A stretch of DNA of 45,012 bases from Gordoniibacillus kamchatkensis (GTDB taxonomy: Bacteria; Bacillota; Bacilli; Paenibacillales; NBRC-103111), in assembly GCF_000829455.1 (NCBI RefSeq), contig NZ_JXAK01000058.1, forward strand, positions 1-45,012, read 5' to 3'. Shown here one piece after another: positions 33,291 through 41,827 of the stretch. The notes under the pieces are model-generated. The model searched no databases. It had not been told where the DNA came from and was given only the letters and a program-made list of their open reading frames with translations. The position numbers and the translations under genes are program-made. Numbering within the stretch: the first letter of the stretch is position 1; every line of letters begins with the position of its first letter.

Positions 33291-34115
33291 ATGCGCTGGT
33301 TCGTAAAGGCCGTTGGTCCCCGCAAAATTTTCGAGTTTGTGCTGTTGATCGTGTTCGTCATTTTCTTCCTGGGGCCGCTGCTCAACTTGGCGATCCTCGC
33401 TTTCACCGGCAAATGGAACTATCCGGACGTCATACCGCACGAATGGTCGCTGAAATGGTGGAAATTCGTGTTCCAGCAAGAGGACATCGCCAAATCGATC
33501 GGCCTGTCGTTCGTCATCGCCTCGATCGTCACGGCATTGTCGATCGTGCTGTGCATACCCGCCGCTTACGCGTTCGCGCGCATCCGGTTTCCGCTGAGCC
33601 GCTTTTTCCTGTTCTCGTTCCTGCTGACGCACGCGTTTCCGAAGATGGGCCTGTACGTATCGATCGCCGTCCTGTTCTTCAAGCTGGGGCTCATGAATAC
33701 GCTCCCCGGGGTCGTGCTGATTCATATTATCAACGTCCTCATGTTCATGACATGGATTCCGACAGCCGCCTTCCGCAACGTGCACACCGCGCAGGAGGAA
33801 TCGGCGCGGGACGTAGGCGCGAGTCCGCTGCGCGTATTCCGCACCATCACACTGCCGCTGGCGATGCCGGGCATACTCGTCGCTTCGATCTTCACGTTCC
33901 TCAATTCGCTGGACGAAGCGCAGGGCACGTTCCTCGTCGGCATTCCGAACTACAAAACGATGCCGATCGTGATGTACTCCATCGTCAGCGATTATCCGGC
34001 CTATGCCGGCGCCGTATTCTCGATCATTCTCACGGCGCCGACGATCATCTTGCTCTTGGCCGCGCAGCGGTTCGTCAGCGCGGACGTGCTTTCCAGCGGA
34101 TTCCAGATCAAATGA
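33291..34115 (+). CDS. ABC permease, PotC-like
   Basis: A 274-residue permease with six hydrophobic segments. The EAA loop reads EESARDVGASPLRVFRTIT near residue 167, followed by LPLAMPGILVASIFTFLNSLDE. The SLDE/A feature after the loop is characteristic of the Pot/Phn/iron-type permeases rather than CUT1 sugar permeases. AAAGGAG precedes ATG 33291. Its partner permease lies after the ATPase and binding protein, at 36382. Confidence 0.9.
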   Translation: MRWFVKAVGPRKIFEFVLLIVFVIFFLGPLLNLAILAFTGKWNYPDVIPHEWSLKWWKFVFQQEDIAKSIGLSFVIASIVTALSIVLCIPAAYAFARIRFPLSRFFLFSFLLTHAFPKMGLYVSIAVLFFKLGLMNTLPGVVLIHIINVLMFMTWIPTAAFRNVHTAQEESARDVGASPLRVFRTITLPLAMPGILVASIFTFLNSLDEAQGTFLVGIPNYKTMPIVMYSIVSDYPAYAGAVFSIILTAPTIILLLAAQRFVSADVLSSGFQIK

Positions 34116-34128
34116 CACGGAGGTTCTT

Positions 34129-35160
34129 ATGGACATTCAATTATCGATTCAGCGTTTGACGAAACGATACAAAACCGGGGAAGGCGTGTCCGACATTTCG
34201 CTGGACGTCCGCAAAGGCGAGCTGGTCACGCTGCTCGGCCCGTCGGGCTGCGGCAAAACGACGGTGCTGCGCAGCATTGGCGGCTTTCTCGAGCCGGACT
34301 CGGGAGACATTTTGATCGAGGGGAAGAGCGTGCTGAAGCTGCCCCCGGAAAAGCGCCCGACTTCGATGGTGTTCCAGAGCTACAATCTGTGGCCGCATAT
34401 GACCGTATTCGAAAATTTGGCGTTCGGCCTGAAAATCCGCAAAACGCCCAAAGCGGAAATGCGGCAGGCAATAGAAGAGGCGCTGCAGCTTGTGCGCTTG
34501 CCCGGAGCGGAGAAAAAATATCCGAGCGAGCTGTCCGGCGGCCAGCAGCAGCGCGTCGCGGTAGCCCGGTCGCTGCTTCTTAAACCGGCCGTGCTGCTCC
34601 TTGACGAACCGTTCTCCGCGCTCGACGCCAAGCTCCGCCACGAAATGCGGGAAGAGCTGCGCGAAATTCAAGCGAATACTGGCCTCACCATGGTGTTCGT
34701 TACGCACGACCAGGAAGAAGCGCTGTCGATTTCCGACCGCATCGTCGTCATGAACCAGGGCCGCATGGAGCAAATCGCTTCGCCGCAACACATTTACGAC
34801 GAGCCGAACACGCTGTTCGTCGCGCAATTTATCGGCAAGATGAACTTTTTGAAGGGGGTGGTGGATGCGGGTCAGGTGAGGCTGGATGACATGCTGCTGC
34901 CGAATCCGAAGGGGCTGGCGGGGAATGTGAGCTTGGCGGTCAGACCGGAAGACGTTATGTTGCACGAAGCCGAGGGGCAAGGGTTGGCTGGAACGATCAA
35001 GCAAGTGATGATTTTAGGGCATTACGCCGAAGTGTCGGTCGATTTGCAAGGAAGAGAAACGATCAGAGCGTTCAGACCCCGCGACCAAGTGAAGCATTTG
35101 CATCCGGGACAAGAAGTGAAAGTGACGTTCGGCAAATCGATTGCGTATCCGGAACAATAA
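34129..35160 (+). CDS. ABC transporter ATPase, PotA/FbpC-like
   Basis: A 343-residue ATPase. Walker A GPSGCGKT, Q-loop MVFQSYNLWPHMTV, signature LSGGQQQRVA, Walker B LLLDEPFSALD and the THDQEEAL H-loop are all intact. The C-terminal ~110 residues form a TOBE domain (SLAVRPEDVML). GGAGG is 6 nt before ATG 34129. It is the only transporter in the window's sugar-type regions that carries its own ATPase, and the TOBE domain marks it as PotA-like. Confidence 0.95.
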   Translation: MDIQLSIQRLTKRYKTGEGVSDISLDVRKGELVTLLGPSGCGKTTVLRSIGGFLEPDSGDILIEGKSVLKLPPEKRPTSMVFQSYNLWPHMTVFENLAFGLKIRKTPKAEMRQAIEEALQLVRLPGAEKKYPSELSGGQQQRVAVARSLLLKPAVLLLDEPFSALDAKLRHEMREELREIQANTGLTMVFVTHDQEEALSISDRIVVMNQGRMEQIASPQHIYDEPNTLFVAQFIGKMNFLKGVVDAGQVRLDDMLLPNPKGLAGNVSLAVRPEDVMLHEAEGQGLAGTIKQVMILGHYAEVSVDLQGRETIRAFRPRDQVKHLHPGQEVKVTFGKSIAYPEQ

Positions 35161-35185
35161 CCATTACATGAGGAGGAACGATTCC

Positions 35186-36385
35186 ATGCTTCGAAACAAA
35201 GCGAGAGTATTGTTCATGATTGCGTTAAGCCTCACATTCGGCGTTTTATCTGCCTGCGGCGGCGGCGCTTCATCCGGCACGAGCCAGGGCTCGGGCTCTG
35301 ACGCCAAACCCGCATCCGACAATAAATCCGCCCCGGCGACCGCGTCCGCCAAGCCGGCCGAGTTTTCGTTCTATTTCACCGGCTCGCAAAACGTCAAAGA
35401 CTTGTGGGATACGTTGATCCCGATGTTCGAAAAGGCGACTCCCGACGTAAAGGTGAAGCCGGTGTACGTGCCTTCCGGCACGGGCGCGCAGCCTACCTAC
35501 GACCGCATCCTTGCCGCCAAACAAGCCGGCAAAGGCTCCGGCGACATCGATCTGTACGAAGACGGAGTCAATTACGTGACCCGCGGACAGAAAGACGATC
35601 TGTGGGATACGCTGGGCACGGATAAAATTCCGAACCTCGCCAAAGTCGATCAAAAGATCATGAAAGACGTGGCCAACCTGGCCGTGCCGTACCGTTCCTC
35701 GGCCGTCATTCTCGCCTACAACGGCGACAAGGTGAAGGACGCGCCGACGACGCTCGACGAGCTGTACGACTGGATCCGCAAGCATCCGGGCAAATTCGCC
35801 TACAACGACCCGTCCACCGGCGGCTCCGGCGATTCGTTCGTTACGACCGCCATCTACAAGTTCCTGCCGGAAGACGCGATTCACAATTCCGACCCGGCCA
35901 TCGAGAAGCAGTGGGATCAAGGCTTCGCGCTGCTCAAAGATCTCGGCAAATACGTGTACGGCAAAGGCATCTATCCGAAGAAAAACCAAGGCACGCTCGA
36001 TCTTTTGGCAAGCGGCGAAGTCGACATGATTCCGGCTTGGTCGGACATGGTGCTCGATCAAATCAACAAAGGCCAGCTGCCGAAATCGACGAAAATGGCG
36101 CAGCTGAAGCCCGGCTTCAACGGCGGCCCGACGTACCTCATGGTGCCGAAGCTGTCCGCCAACAAAGACGCCGTCGCCAAATTCCTGAACTTCATCCTCA
36201 CTCCGGAAGCGCAATCGGTCATCGTTACCAAAATGTCGGGCTTCCCGGGCATCCAGCTCGCGAACATGCCGCAAGAGGTGCAAGATAAGTTCAAAGATGC
36301 GGCGGCAGGCTTCCGTACGTTCAACATCGGCGACTTGGGCAAAGACATCAGCAAACGTTGGCAAAGCGAAGTTGCTGCCCAATGA
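35186..36385 (+). CDS. ABC substrate-binding lipoprotein, Pot/iron-type
   Basis: A 399-residue binding protein. The signal peptide ends at LSAC (lipobox, residues 20-23), then GGG and a Ser/Ala/Lys-rich linker to about residue 58. The mature fold begins AEFSFYFTGSQNVKDLWDTL. PYRSSAVILAYNGDKV and FAYNDPSTGGSGDSFV fit the SBP family used with Pot-like permeases. AGGAGGA is 9 nt before ATG 35186. Ligand unknown; the phosphoesterase-type neighbours favour an organophosphate or similar anion. Confidence 0.92.
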   Translation: MLRNKARVLFMIALSLTFGVLSACGGGASSGTSQGSGSDAKPASDNKSAPATASAKPAEFSFYFTGSQNVKDLWDTLIPMFEKATPDVKVKPVYVPSGTGAQPTYDRILAAKQAGKGSGDIDLYEDGVNYVTRGQKDDLWDTLGTDKIPNLAKVDQKIMKDVANLAVPYRSSAVILAYNGDKVKDAPTTLDELYDWIRKHPGKFAYNDPSTGGSGDSFVTTAIYKFLPEDAIHNSDPAIEKQWDQGFALLKDLGKYVYGKGIYPKKNQGTLDLLASGEVDMIPAWSDMVLDQINKGQLPKSTKMAQLKPGFNGGPTYLMVPKLSANKDAVAKFLNFILTPEAQSVIVTKMSGFPGIQLANMPQEVQDKFKDAAAGFRTFNIGDLGKDISKRWQSEVAAQ

Positions 36386-37230
36386 GCAAACAAGTGAAAA
36401 TGGGGATGCTGGGCCTTGCGCTCGTCATCCCTTCCTTTCTCGTCCTGTTCGTCATTGTCGTCATCCCGATCGTTATTTCGCTTCTGGAGAGCTTTAAGGA
36501 CAAAAACGGCCGTTACTCGTTCGTTAATTACGAGCATCTGTTCACCGACAAGCTGATGCGGTCGAACATTATATTTACGCTGGAAGTGACGATCGTCTCG
36601 GTCGTACTCGTCCTGATCATCAGCTACGCGCTCGCCGTGTATATGCGCTTCAACAACGGCGTTGCAGTTCGCTGGATCCGCAGGACGTACATGATCCCGA
36701 TCTTTATCCCGTCCGTTATCGCCACTTACGGTCTGATCCAGCTGCTCGGCAACCACGGCTGGCTGGCGCGCATTTTGCTGCAAGCCTTCAGTGTGGAATC
36801 AATGCCTAGAATTATTTTCGACAAGAAAGGGATTATTATCGCCCAGCTCTGGTTCAACATTCCGTTCACGACGATGCTGCTCGGCTCGGCGCTGTCCGCC
36901 GTGCCGAATTCAGTCATCGAGAGCGCCAAGGACGTCGGTGCCGGATTCCTTCGCATATTCTTCAAATTGATTTTGCCGCTGACGTTCAAGACGCTGCTCG
37001 TTGCCGTCACCTTCGTGTTCATGGGCGTGATCGGCTCGTTTACGGCGCCGTTTCTCATCGGGCCGAACGCGCCGCAAATGCTCGGCGTTTCGATGGAGCA
37101 AGTGTTCGGCGTGTTCCAAGACAAGCAAATGGCCGCGGCCATCGCCTTCTTCACGTTCCTGCTCTGCTCGTTTATGGGCTACTTCTATATCCAGAACATG
37201 ATTAAAGAGGAGCGTTCAAGATCGGCATGA
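36382..37230 (+). CDS. ABC permease, PotB-like
   Basis: A 282-residue permease with six membrane segments, partner of the PotC-like protein at 33291. The EAA loop reads VIESAKDVGAGFLRIFFKLI near residue 178, followed by LPLTFKTLLVAVTFVFMGVIGSFTAP, a Pot-type signature. Its start overlaps the binding-protein stop (ATGA), and its own stop overlaps the next start. This tight packing argues that the next gene belongs to the same function. Confidence 0.9.
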   Translation: MSKQVKMGMLGLALVIPSFLVLFVIVVIPIVISLLESFKDKNGRYSFVNYEHLFTDKLMRSNIIFTLEVTIVSVVLVLIISYALAVYMRFNNGVAVRWIRRTYMIPIFIPSVIATYGLIQLLGNHGWLARILLQAFSVESMPRIIFDKKGIIIAQLWFNIPFTTMLLGSALSAVPNSVIESAKDVGAGFLRIFFKLILPLTFKTLLVAVTFVFMGVIGSFTAPFLIGPNAPQMLGVSMEQVFGVFQDKQMAAAIAFFTFLLCSFMGYFYIQNMIKEERSRSA

Positions 37231-37688
37231 AGAAGCTCGTACTCGATGTGCAAGGACAGGTGGCGCCGGTATGCTCGCGCAGCCATATTACGTACCGGTT
37301 CCCCCTCGGGGAGCGGGTGCGGAAGCTAACCATTCATTTCGCTTATGAGCCGAAAAATATGGACGACAAGGACCAGGCCAAAGCGCTCATCATGGACAGC
37401 ATCGCCAAATACACGGAGCCGGAGCACGCCGAGCGGGTGCAGGCCAAGTGGGAATCGTTTCTGCCGCTTAAAAATTTAATTACCGTCTCTGTCGATGACC
37501 CCGTCAGCCACCGCGGCGCGGGGCATCGCCACGATCCCGAGCAGGTGCTCGTCATTGCCGAGGCCGAAGCTTCGCCCGGTTTCGTGCAAGGCCCTATGCC
37601 GGCAGGACTTTGGGATGTAACGCTCAGCATGCACGCCGTCGTGACGGACAGCTGCCGCTATACGCTGCAAATTTGGGGGGAGGAATAG
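37227..37688 (+). CDS. Conserved-looking protein of unknown function (153 residues)
   Basis: I do not recognise a family. The protein is soluble and rich in alternating beta-strand patterns (KLVLDVQG, HITYRFPLG, RKLTIHFAYEP, LITVSVDDP, WDVTLSMHAV, YTLQIWGEE), suggesting a beta-sandwich. A central HRGAGHRHDPEQ is rich in His. It overlaps the upstream permease by 4 nt and lies 4 nt before the PHP hydrolase, so all three are co-translated. It may be a companion of that hydrolase. Confidence 0.75.
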   Translation: MKKLVLDVQGQVAPVCSRSHITYRFPLGERVRKLTIHFAYEPKNMDDKDQAKALIMDSIAKYTEPEHAERVQAKWESFLPLKNLITVSVDDPVSHRGAGHRHDPEQVLVIAEAEASPGFVQGPMPAGLWDVTLSMHAVVTDSCRYTLQIWGEE

Positions 37689-37692
37689 CGGC

Positions 37693-38688
37693 ATGCCGTG
37701 GATCGCTTGCGAGCTTCATACCCATACGTTTCACAGCGACGGCAGGCAAACGCTGCGGGAGCTTGCGGCCGGCGCCAAAGCGCTCGGCTTCGAGTGCATC
37801 GCCCTGACCGATCATAATACGATGACGGGTTTGCAAGATAAAGAGACCATCGAGCGGGAAGCCGGCCTCGCGATCGTGTCCGGCATGGAATGGACGACGT
37901 TTTACGGCCATATGGTGACGCTCGGCGTGACGACGTACGAAGATTGGCGGCCGGTCGGACCCGGCGACATACACCGCGGCATCGCCCGCGTCCATGCGGG
38001 CGGCGGCATCGCCGGCATGGCCCATCCGTTCCGGATCGGGAGCCCGATCTGCACCGGCTGCTTCTGGGAATTCGACATTAGCGATTGGAACGACATCGAC
38101 TATATCGAAGTGTGGTCGGGGACGTTCCCGTCGATCAAGACCGATAACGCCAGAGCTTTTCGCTTGTGGACCGACAAGCTGAACGAAGGCTGCCGGATTG
38201 CCGCGACCTCGGGACGGGATTGGCACTCGCAGGAGCGCACCGAAGAGCCGGTGGCGGTGACGTATTTGAACATGGACGAAGGAGCGGGGACGGTGACGGA
38301 GCGTGCGGTGCGGGCGCTCGCCGCAGGACGCGCGTCGCTCACGATCGGCCCGCTCGTCACGATGGAAGCGGTATGCGGCTCCGGCTCGTTCGTGATCGGC
38401 GATGCGGTGCCGGCGGCTGAGCTGGCGGAAGGACGCTGCACGATTCACGTGCATGCGGATTTTTCCGTACGGCGTGGTCTATGGAGCTTCCCCGAACAAA
38501 CTTATACCGTACATGTGACAGGAAACAACGGCGTTGCCGCCGAAGGCACCGTAACCGCAGACCGGCCCGATTGCCGCGTCGAAGTTCAGGCCGAAGGGCT
38601 GCGCTGGCTTCGAGCCGAGCTGTGGGGCACGGTGCGCGGAGTTCGGGCGCTCATCGCCGTCACCAATGCCATCTATTTCAATCGTTAA
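37693..38688 (+). CDS. PHP-domain metallohydrolase, CehA/McbA-like
   Basis: A 331-residue protein. The first ~215 residues form a PHP domain: ELHTHTFHSDG at the start, LTDHNTM, the GMEWTTFYGHM motif, GMAHPFRIG, and SGRDWHS near the end. Together they give the trinuclear metal site of the PHP phosphoesterases and CehA-type hydrolases. The remaining ~115 residues are beta-rich. CehA/McbA-type members hydrolyse phosphoesters or carbamates (family knowledge). There is no signal peptide. ATG 37693 follows GGGGGGAGGAAT. Substrate is likely the compound brought in by the Pot-like transporter. Confidence 0.88.
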   Translation: MPWIACELHTHTFHSDGRQTLRELAAGAKALGFECIALTDHNTMTGLQDKETIEREAGLAIVSGMEWTTFYGHMVTLGVTTYEDWRPVGPGDIHRGIARVHAGGGIAGMAHPFRIGSPICTGCFWEFDISDWNDIDYIEVWSGTFPSIKTDNARAFRLWTDKLNEGCRIAATSGRDWHSQERTEEPVAVTYLNMDEGAGTVTERAVRALAAGRASLTIGPLVTMEAVCGSGSFVIGDAVPAAELAEGRCTIHVHADFSVRRGLWSFPEQTYTVHVTGNNGVAAEGTVTADRPDCRVEVQAEGLRWLRAELWGTVRGVRALIAVTNAIYFNR

Positions 38689-38702
38689 AAGGAGCGTCAG
38701 AC

Positions 38703-39470
38703 ATGGCCCAGTTTCCGCTCATTACCGCGCATAGCGGGTGCATGAATACGCTTGACAACACGCTCGAATCCGTCGAGACCGGACTGCGGCTCGGAGCGGA
38801 TGTAGTGGAGGAAGACATCAGAGTAACGCGGGACGGCATTGCGGTACTGGCCCACGACGACGCTTGGGAGACGGTGGACGGCCGGGAATGCCGCATTTCG
38901 CAGCTGACGTATGCGGACCTCAGCGAGCTGACGATCGCCGCCCGGCACGGTGAACGCATTGAACCGATGCGGATCATTCGGCTGGAAGACATTTTGCCGG
39001 AGGTCAAAGCGTCGGGCCGCATCGTCAATCTGGACTTGAAAACGGATGACAGCCTGGAGCCCGTGGCGCAGCTCGTCAGGAAGTACGGCTTGCTGGAGCA
39101 GGCCATTTTGTCAGGCTGTGAGCGAGACAGGGCGCTCCTGGCGCAGCGCACGCATCCGGAGTTGACGAAGCTGTTGAACACCGATACGAAATTGTTCATG
39201 GCGATGCCCTACGACGATGCGATGGCCCAAACTTGCCAAGACGCCCTCGACGCGTCCTGCATCGGAATCAACATCAATCATCTCCTTGTCCGGCCGGAGC
39301 TGATGAGCTATGCCGAAAGCCTCGGGCTGCCGGTGTACGTATGGACCGTGAACGAAGAGCCTTTGATGCGGCATTTCATACAATTGGGCGTCCGCTCCAT
39401 GACGACCCGCAATGTGCTAGCGCTCGTCCGGTTGAAACGGGAACTGCAAGGGGAGGCGGATCAGCCGTGA
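38703..39470 (+). CDS. Glycerophosphodiester phosphodiesterase-like protein with an altered HRG motif
   Basis: A 255-residue GDPD-fold protein. The usual HRG is HSG (AHSGCMNTLDNTLES), so the phosphate-binding arginine is missing, and ENT is DNT. The metal pair (EEDIRVT), second His (LAHDDAW) and a lysine (LDLKTDD) remain. The C-terminal WTVNEEPLM and GVRSMTT follow the family plan. Either it acts on a different phosphodiester or it is less active. AAAGGAG precedes ATG 38703. It differs from the canonical GDPD at 29030 in these residues. Confidence 0.85.
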   Translation: MAQFPLITAHSGCMNTLDNTLESVETGLRLGADVVEEDIRVTRDGIAVLAHDDAWETVDGRECRISQLTYADLSELTIAARHGERIEPMRIIRLEDILPEVKASGRIVNLDLKTDDSLEPVAQLVRKYGLLEQAILSGCERDRALLAQRTHPELTKLLNTDTKLFMAMPYDDAMAQTCQDALDASCIGININHLLVRPELMSYAESLGLPVYVWTVNEEPLMRHFIQLGVRSMTTRNVLALVRLKRELQGEADQP

Positions 39471-40384
39471 TCGAAATATATGCCCACGAATTTGCGGCGG
39501 CCAGCCGGGCCCTTGTCGCCAAAATGATGAGCGGAGACGTGAAGGCGGACAGCGCATATTTCCGGGCGGTCGTGCCGGTGCTGGAGCTGCTGCGGGAGGC
39601 GTATCCGGACCAGGCGCAATATGCCGCGTGGGAGGCGGAATTTTACCATCTCGACGGCAGTTTGCGCCGCGCGGGCGAGCTGTATAAGCGCACGCTCCAG
39701 CTCGCGCCGCCGCGCGCGCCAACCGAGACGGAGATGCGCCGGATGCGCCGGTTTTGCCCGCTGCTGCTGACGACGCCGCTGGAATGCTTCCCGCTCAAGG
39801 ACGTAGCTGCTGTGCACCATCCGAGCCTGCCGCTGATCGGCTACCATTTGTTTTGGGAAGACGATTTCGACTTCCCCGACGATTACGAGCCGTGCGACCA
39901 CGAAGAAATTTGGGTCGAATACGATCCTGTCGCCGAAGCCGTGACGAAGGTGATGACGTTTTTCCACAGCAGCGTGATCGAATCGCCGGAGGCGGCGGAA
40001 GAAGCGCGCGCGGGCGGTCAGCGCCCCGTCGTCCGCATCGAGTGGGGAAAGCACGGCTCGCTGCTGAAAGGCTGGGAGAACCTCGTCATTCCGCTCAAAA
40101 ACATATCCGCCGCCGAGTGGCTGAAGGAAACGTACGAGCACGTGAGAGCCGGCGGGCGGGTGCCGGACCATCCGCTGAAGCGGCATTGGCCGCAGCGGTT
40201 CGAAGGCACGTTCGAGCAATATACGGACTTTTCCGTTCGGGTCGACCCTATCGCCTTATTGGACCGCAAGCCGCTGTTCTTCACCTCGTTATGGGTCAAT
40301 GCGGTGTTGTTTACCGAAGCCTTGCTCTATAACTTTCATCCGAAGATGGAATGGCCCGAGCGGTTTTACAAGCTTGCGCCTTGA
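39467..40384 (+). CDS. Protein of unknown function, 305 residues
   Basis: The start is GTG 39467, overlapping the GDPD stop by 4 nt, with GGGGAGG upstream. The first ~90 residues are helical and may hold a short TPR-like pair (YFRAVVPVLELLREAYP, AGELYKRTLQLAP). The rest is acidic and aromatic, with HPSLPLIGYHLFWEDDFDFP, DHEEIWVEYDP and VVRIEWGKHGSLLKGWEN. I recall similar acidic HLFWEDD/DHE patterns in Vps62-like proteins, but this is not secure. No catalytic motif is sure. Its place in the operon links it to the phosphoester functions. Confidence 0.75.
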   Translation: MIEIYAHEFAAASRALVAKMMSGDVKADSAYFRAVVPVLELLREAYPDQAQYAAWEAEFYHLDGSLRRAGELYKRTLQLAPPRAPTETEMRRMRRFCPLLLTTPLECFPLKDVAAVHHPSLPLIGYHLFWEDDFDFPDDYEPCDHEEIWVEYDPVAEAVTKVMTFFHSSVIESPEAAEEARAGGQRPVVRIEWGKHGSLLKGWENLVIPLKNISAAEWLKETYEHVRAGGRVPDHPLKRHWPQRFEGTFEQYTDFSVRVDPIALLDRKPLFFTSLWVNAVLFTEALLYNFHPKMEWPERFYKLAP

Positions 40385-40442
40385 AACCGCGGTTGGCCTG
40401 GAGTAAGATCGAGAAGACAACGCGATGAAGGAAGGGCCTTCT

Positions 40443-41000
40443 ATGGAAGCAAAGTTTTGTTTGTCGTGCGGCGCCGCACTGGAGCTGCGAGATGTCGACG
40501 GGACCCCTCGCATGGCTTGTACCGCTTGCAGCTTCGTGCATTGGGGAAATTACAGCATCGGGGTCGGGGCGATCCTGATCAAAGGCGGAAAAGTGCTGCT
40601 CGTCCGCCGCGCGCAGGAGCCGGGCAAAGGTGTTTGGACGAATCCCGGAGGCTATATCGAGCAGACCGAACTCATTCACGATACGATTTGCCGCGAAGTG
40701 CTGGAGGAGACGGGCGTGAAAGCCGTCGTTCGCAGCGTCGTGGCGCTTCGGGACCAGCCGAGAGCCATCCATAACGTCTATATCGCTTTCGAGATGGAAT
40801 ACGTTTCAGGAGAGCCGCGGCCGGACGGGTACGAGGTGGACGCGGCGGGCTTTTACAGCCTGGAAGAGATGGAGGCAATGAAGGTCGCCGGGTTCACCAA
40901 GTGGCTCATACATGCCGCGCTGCATCGCGAATCCGGCGGATTGGTGGAGGATAAGGCGCCCATCGTCACTTTAGACGGGTACGGATTGTTTAAAGCCTAG
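40443..41000 (+). CDS. Nudix hydrolase with N-terminal zinc ribbon
   Basis: A 185-residue protein. The N-terminal CLSCG...CTAC zinc ribbon (residues 5-28) is followed by a Nudix domain with the full box: Gly, five residues, Glu, seven residues, then REVLEETGV (around residues 76-98). The ribbon plus Nudix layout is that of NUDT/NADH-pyrophosphatase-like proteins; substrate is a nucleoside diphosphate linked to another group. ATG 40443 is chosen with GGAAGGG 6 nt upstream; ATG 40425 lacks a site. It ends at a strong terminator. Confidence 0.92.
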   Translation: MEAKFCLSCGAALELRDVDGTPRMACTACSFVHWGNYSIGVGAILIKGGKVLLVRRAQEPGKGVWTNPGGYIEQTELIHDTICREVLEETGVKAVVRSVVALRDQPRAIHNVYIAFEMEYVSGEPRPDGYEVDAAGFYSLEEMEAMKVAGFTKWLIHAALHRESGGLVEDKAPIVTLDGYGLFKA

Positions 41001-41002
41001 CT

Positions 41003-41055
41003 GCAAAAAAAGAGCAAACCTGCCGCGCGCTGCGGTCCGGTTTGCTCTTTTTTTC
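41003..41055. terminator. Bidirectional intrinsic terminator
   Basis: Stem AAAAAAAGAGCAAACC (about 41004-41020) pairs with GGTTTGCTCTTTTTTT (about 41039-41054), with A-rich and T-rich flanks on both sides. It serves the Nudix gene (+) and the convergent gene at 41091 (-). Confidence 0.93.
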
Positions 41056-41090
41056 GTTCGCGGTCCGGCTGCCGCTGCATTTTGTTGCGG

Positions 41091-41627
41091 CTACTGCTGT
41101 GCGGCCGCGTTGATGATGTCCTCGGCGGTTTCGGCGGGCGTGCGGCCTTTCGTATAGACGACGCGTTTGGCCAGCAAATAATTGGACGGATGAGTCACGA
41201 AATGTTCGTTTATATTGAGAGCGGACCGTTCGTTTAACATTTGCAGCGATTCCTTAGCGTTCGGGGAAGGCATGAGCAAAATGACGTTCGGGTATGGGGC
41301 CAAAGCGTTCCGAACCCGTTCGAACAGCAGCGGATCCTCGTAAACGGAATGGCCCGCCCCAAAATCGATAATACATTGCGGATAATCTTGCAATACCCTC
41401 TCCACCGAATGTGCTTCGAACGGTTTCCAGTACTGGTACAGCTCTTGAAACTGATTGTTTCGCAACATTTGCTGCTGCAGGCTCATATCGAACCCAATCT
41501 CGTTGTAATATGTGTACCGTTTGTCGTCGAGAGTGACTCCAGGTATGCCGAGCTTTTCCGATAACAATCGTCTGACCGTGCTTTTTCCGATTTTCATCGG
41601 CCCGATCAAAATGACGGGGACCTGCAT
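41091..41627 (-). CDS. P-loop kinase-like protein (shikimate kinase-like)
   Basis: A 178-residue protein on the minus strand. The N-terminus is a P-loop, VILIGPMKIGKST (residues 4-16), followed by RRLLSEKLGIPGVTLDDKRY, as in shikimate-kinase-type small kinases. The rest has IIDFGAGHSVYEDP and VILLMPSPN, without a clear lid motif. No substrate-binding motif of true shikimate kinase (for example the DxD with an RxR) is plain, so it may be a different small P-loop kinase or ATPase. GGAGGGACG precedes the start. It is the only intact minus-strand gene here. Confidence 0.75.
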   Translation of the reverse strand: MQVPVILIGPMKIGKSTVRRLLSEKLGIPGVTLDDKRYTYYNEIGFDMSLQQQMLRNNQFQELYQYWKPFEAHSVERVLQDYPQCIIDFGAGHSVYEDPLLFERVRNALAPYPNVILLMPSPNAKESLQMLNERSALNINEHFVTHPSNYLLAKRVVYTKGRTPAETAEDIINAAAQQ

Positions 41628-41827
41628 CGTCCGTCCCTCCGCATTTATGCAATGACCTTCGTTTCACTTCCAGTTTACAGCAGTCTTGCTAAATATAAAA
41701 CTTGCACCTACGACCGTAAAGTTAATTGCGTGCACGTAACTAAGTCACTTTCACATCACTACTTTTTCGCTGCTTGCCATTGGTGTAATCTAGTAGAGGT
41801 TGGAATAAAAGGAGGAGAGTGGGTACG

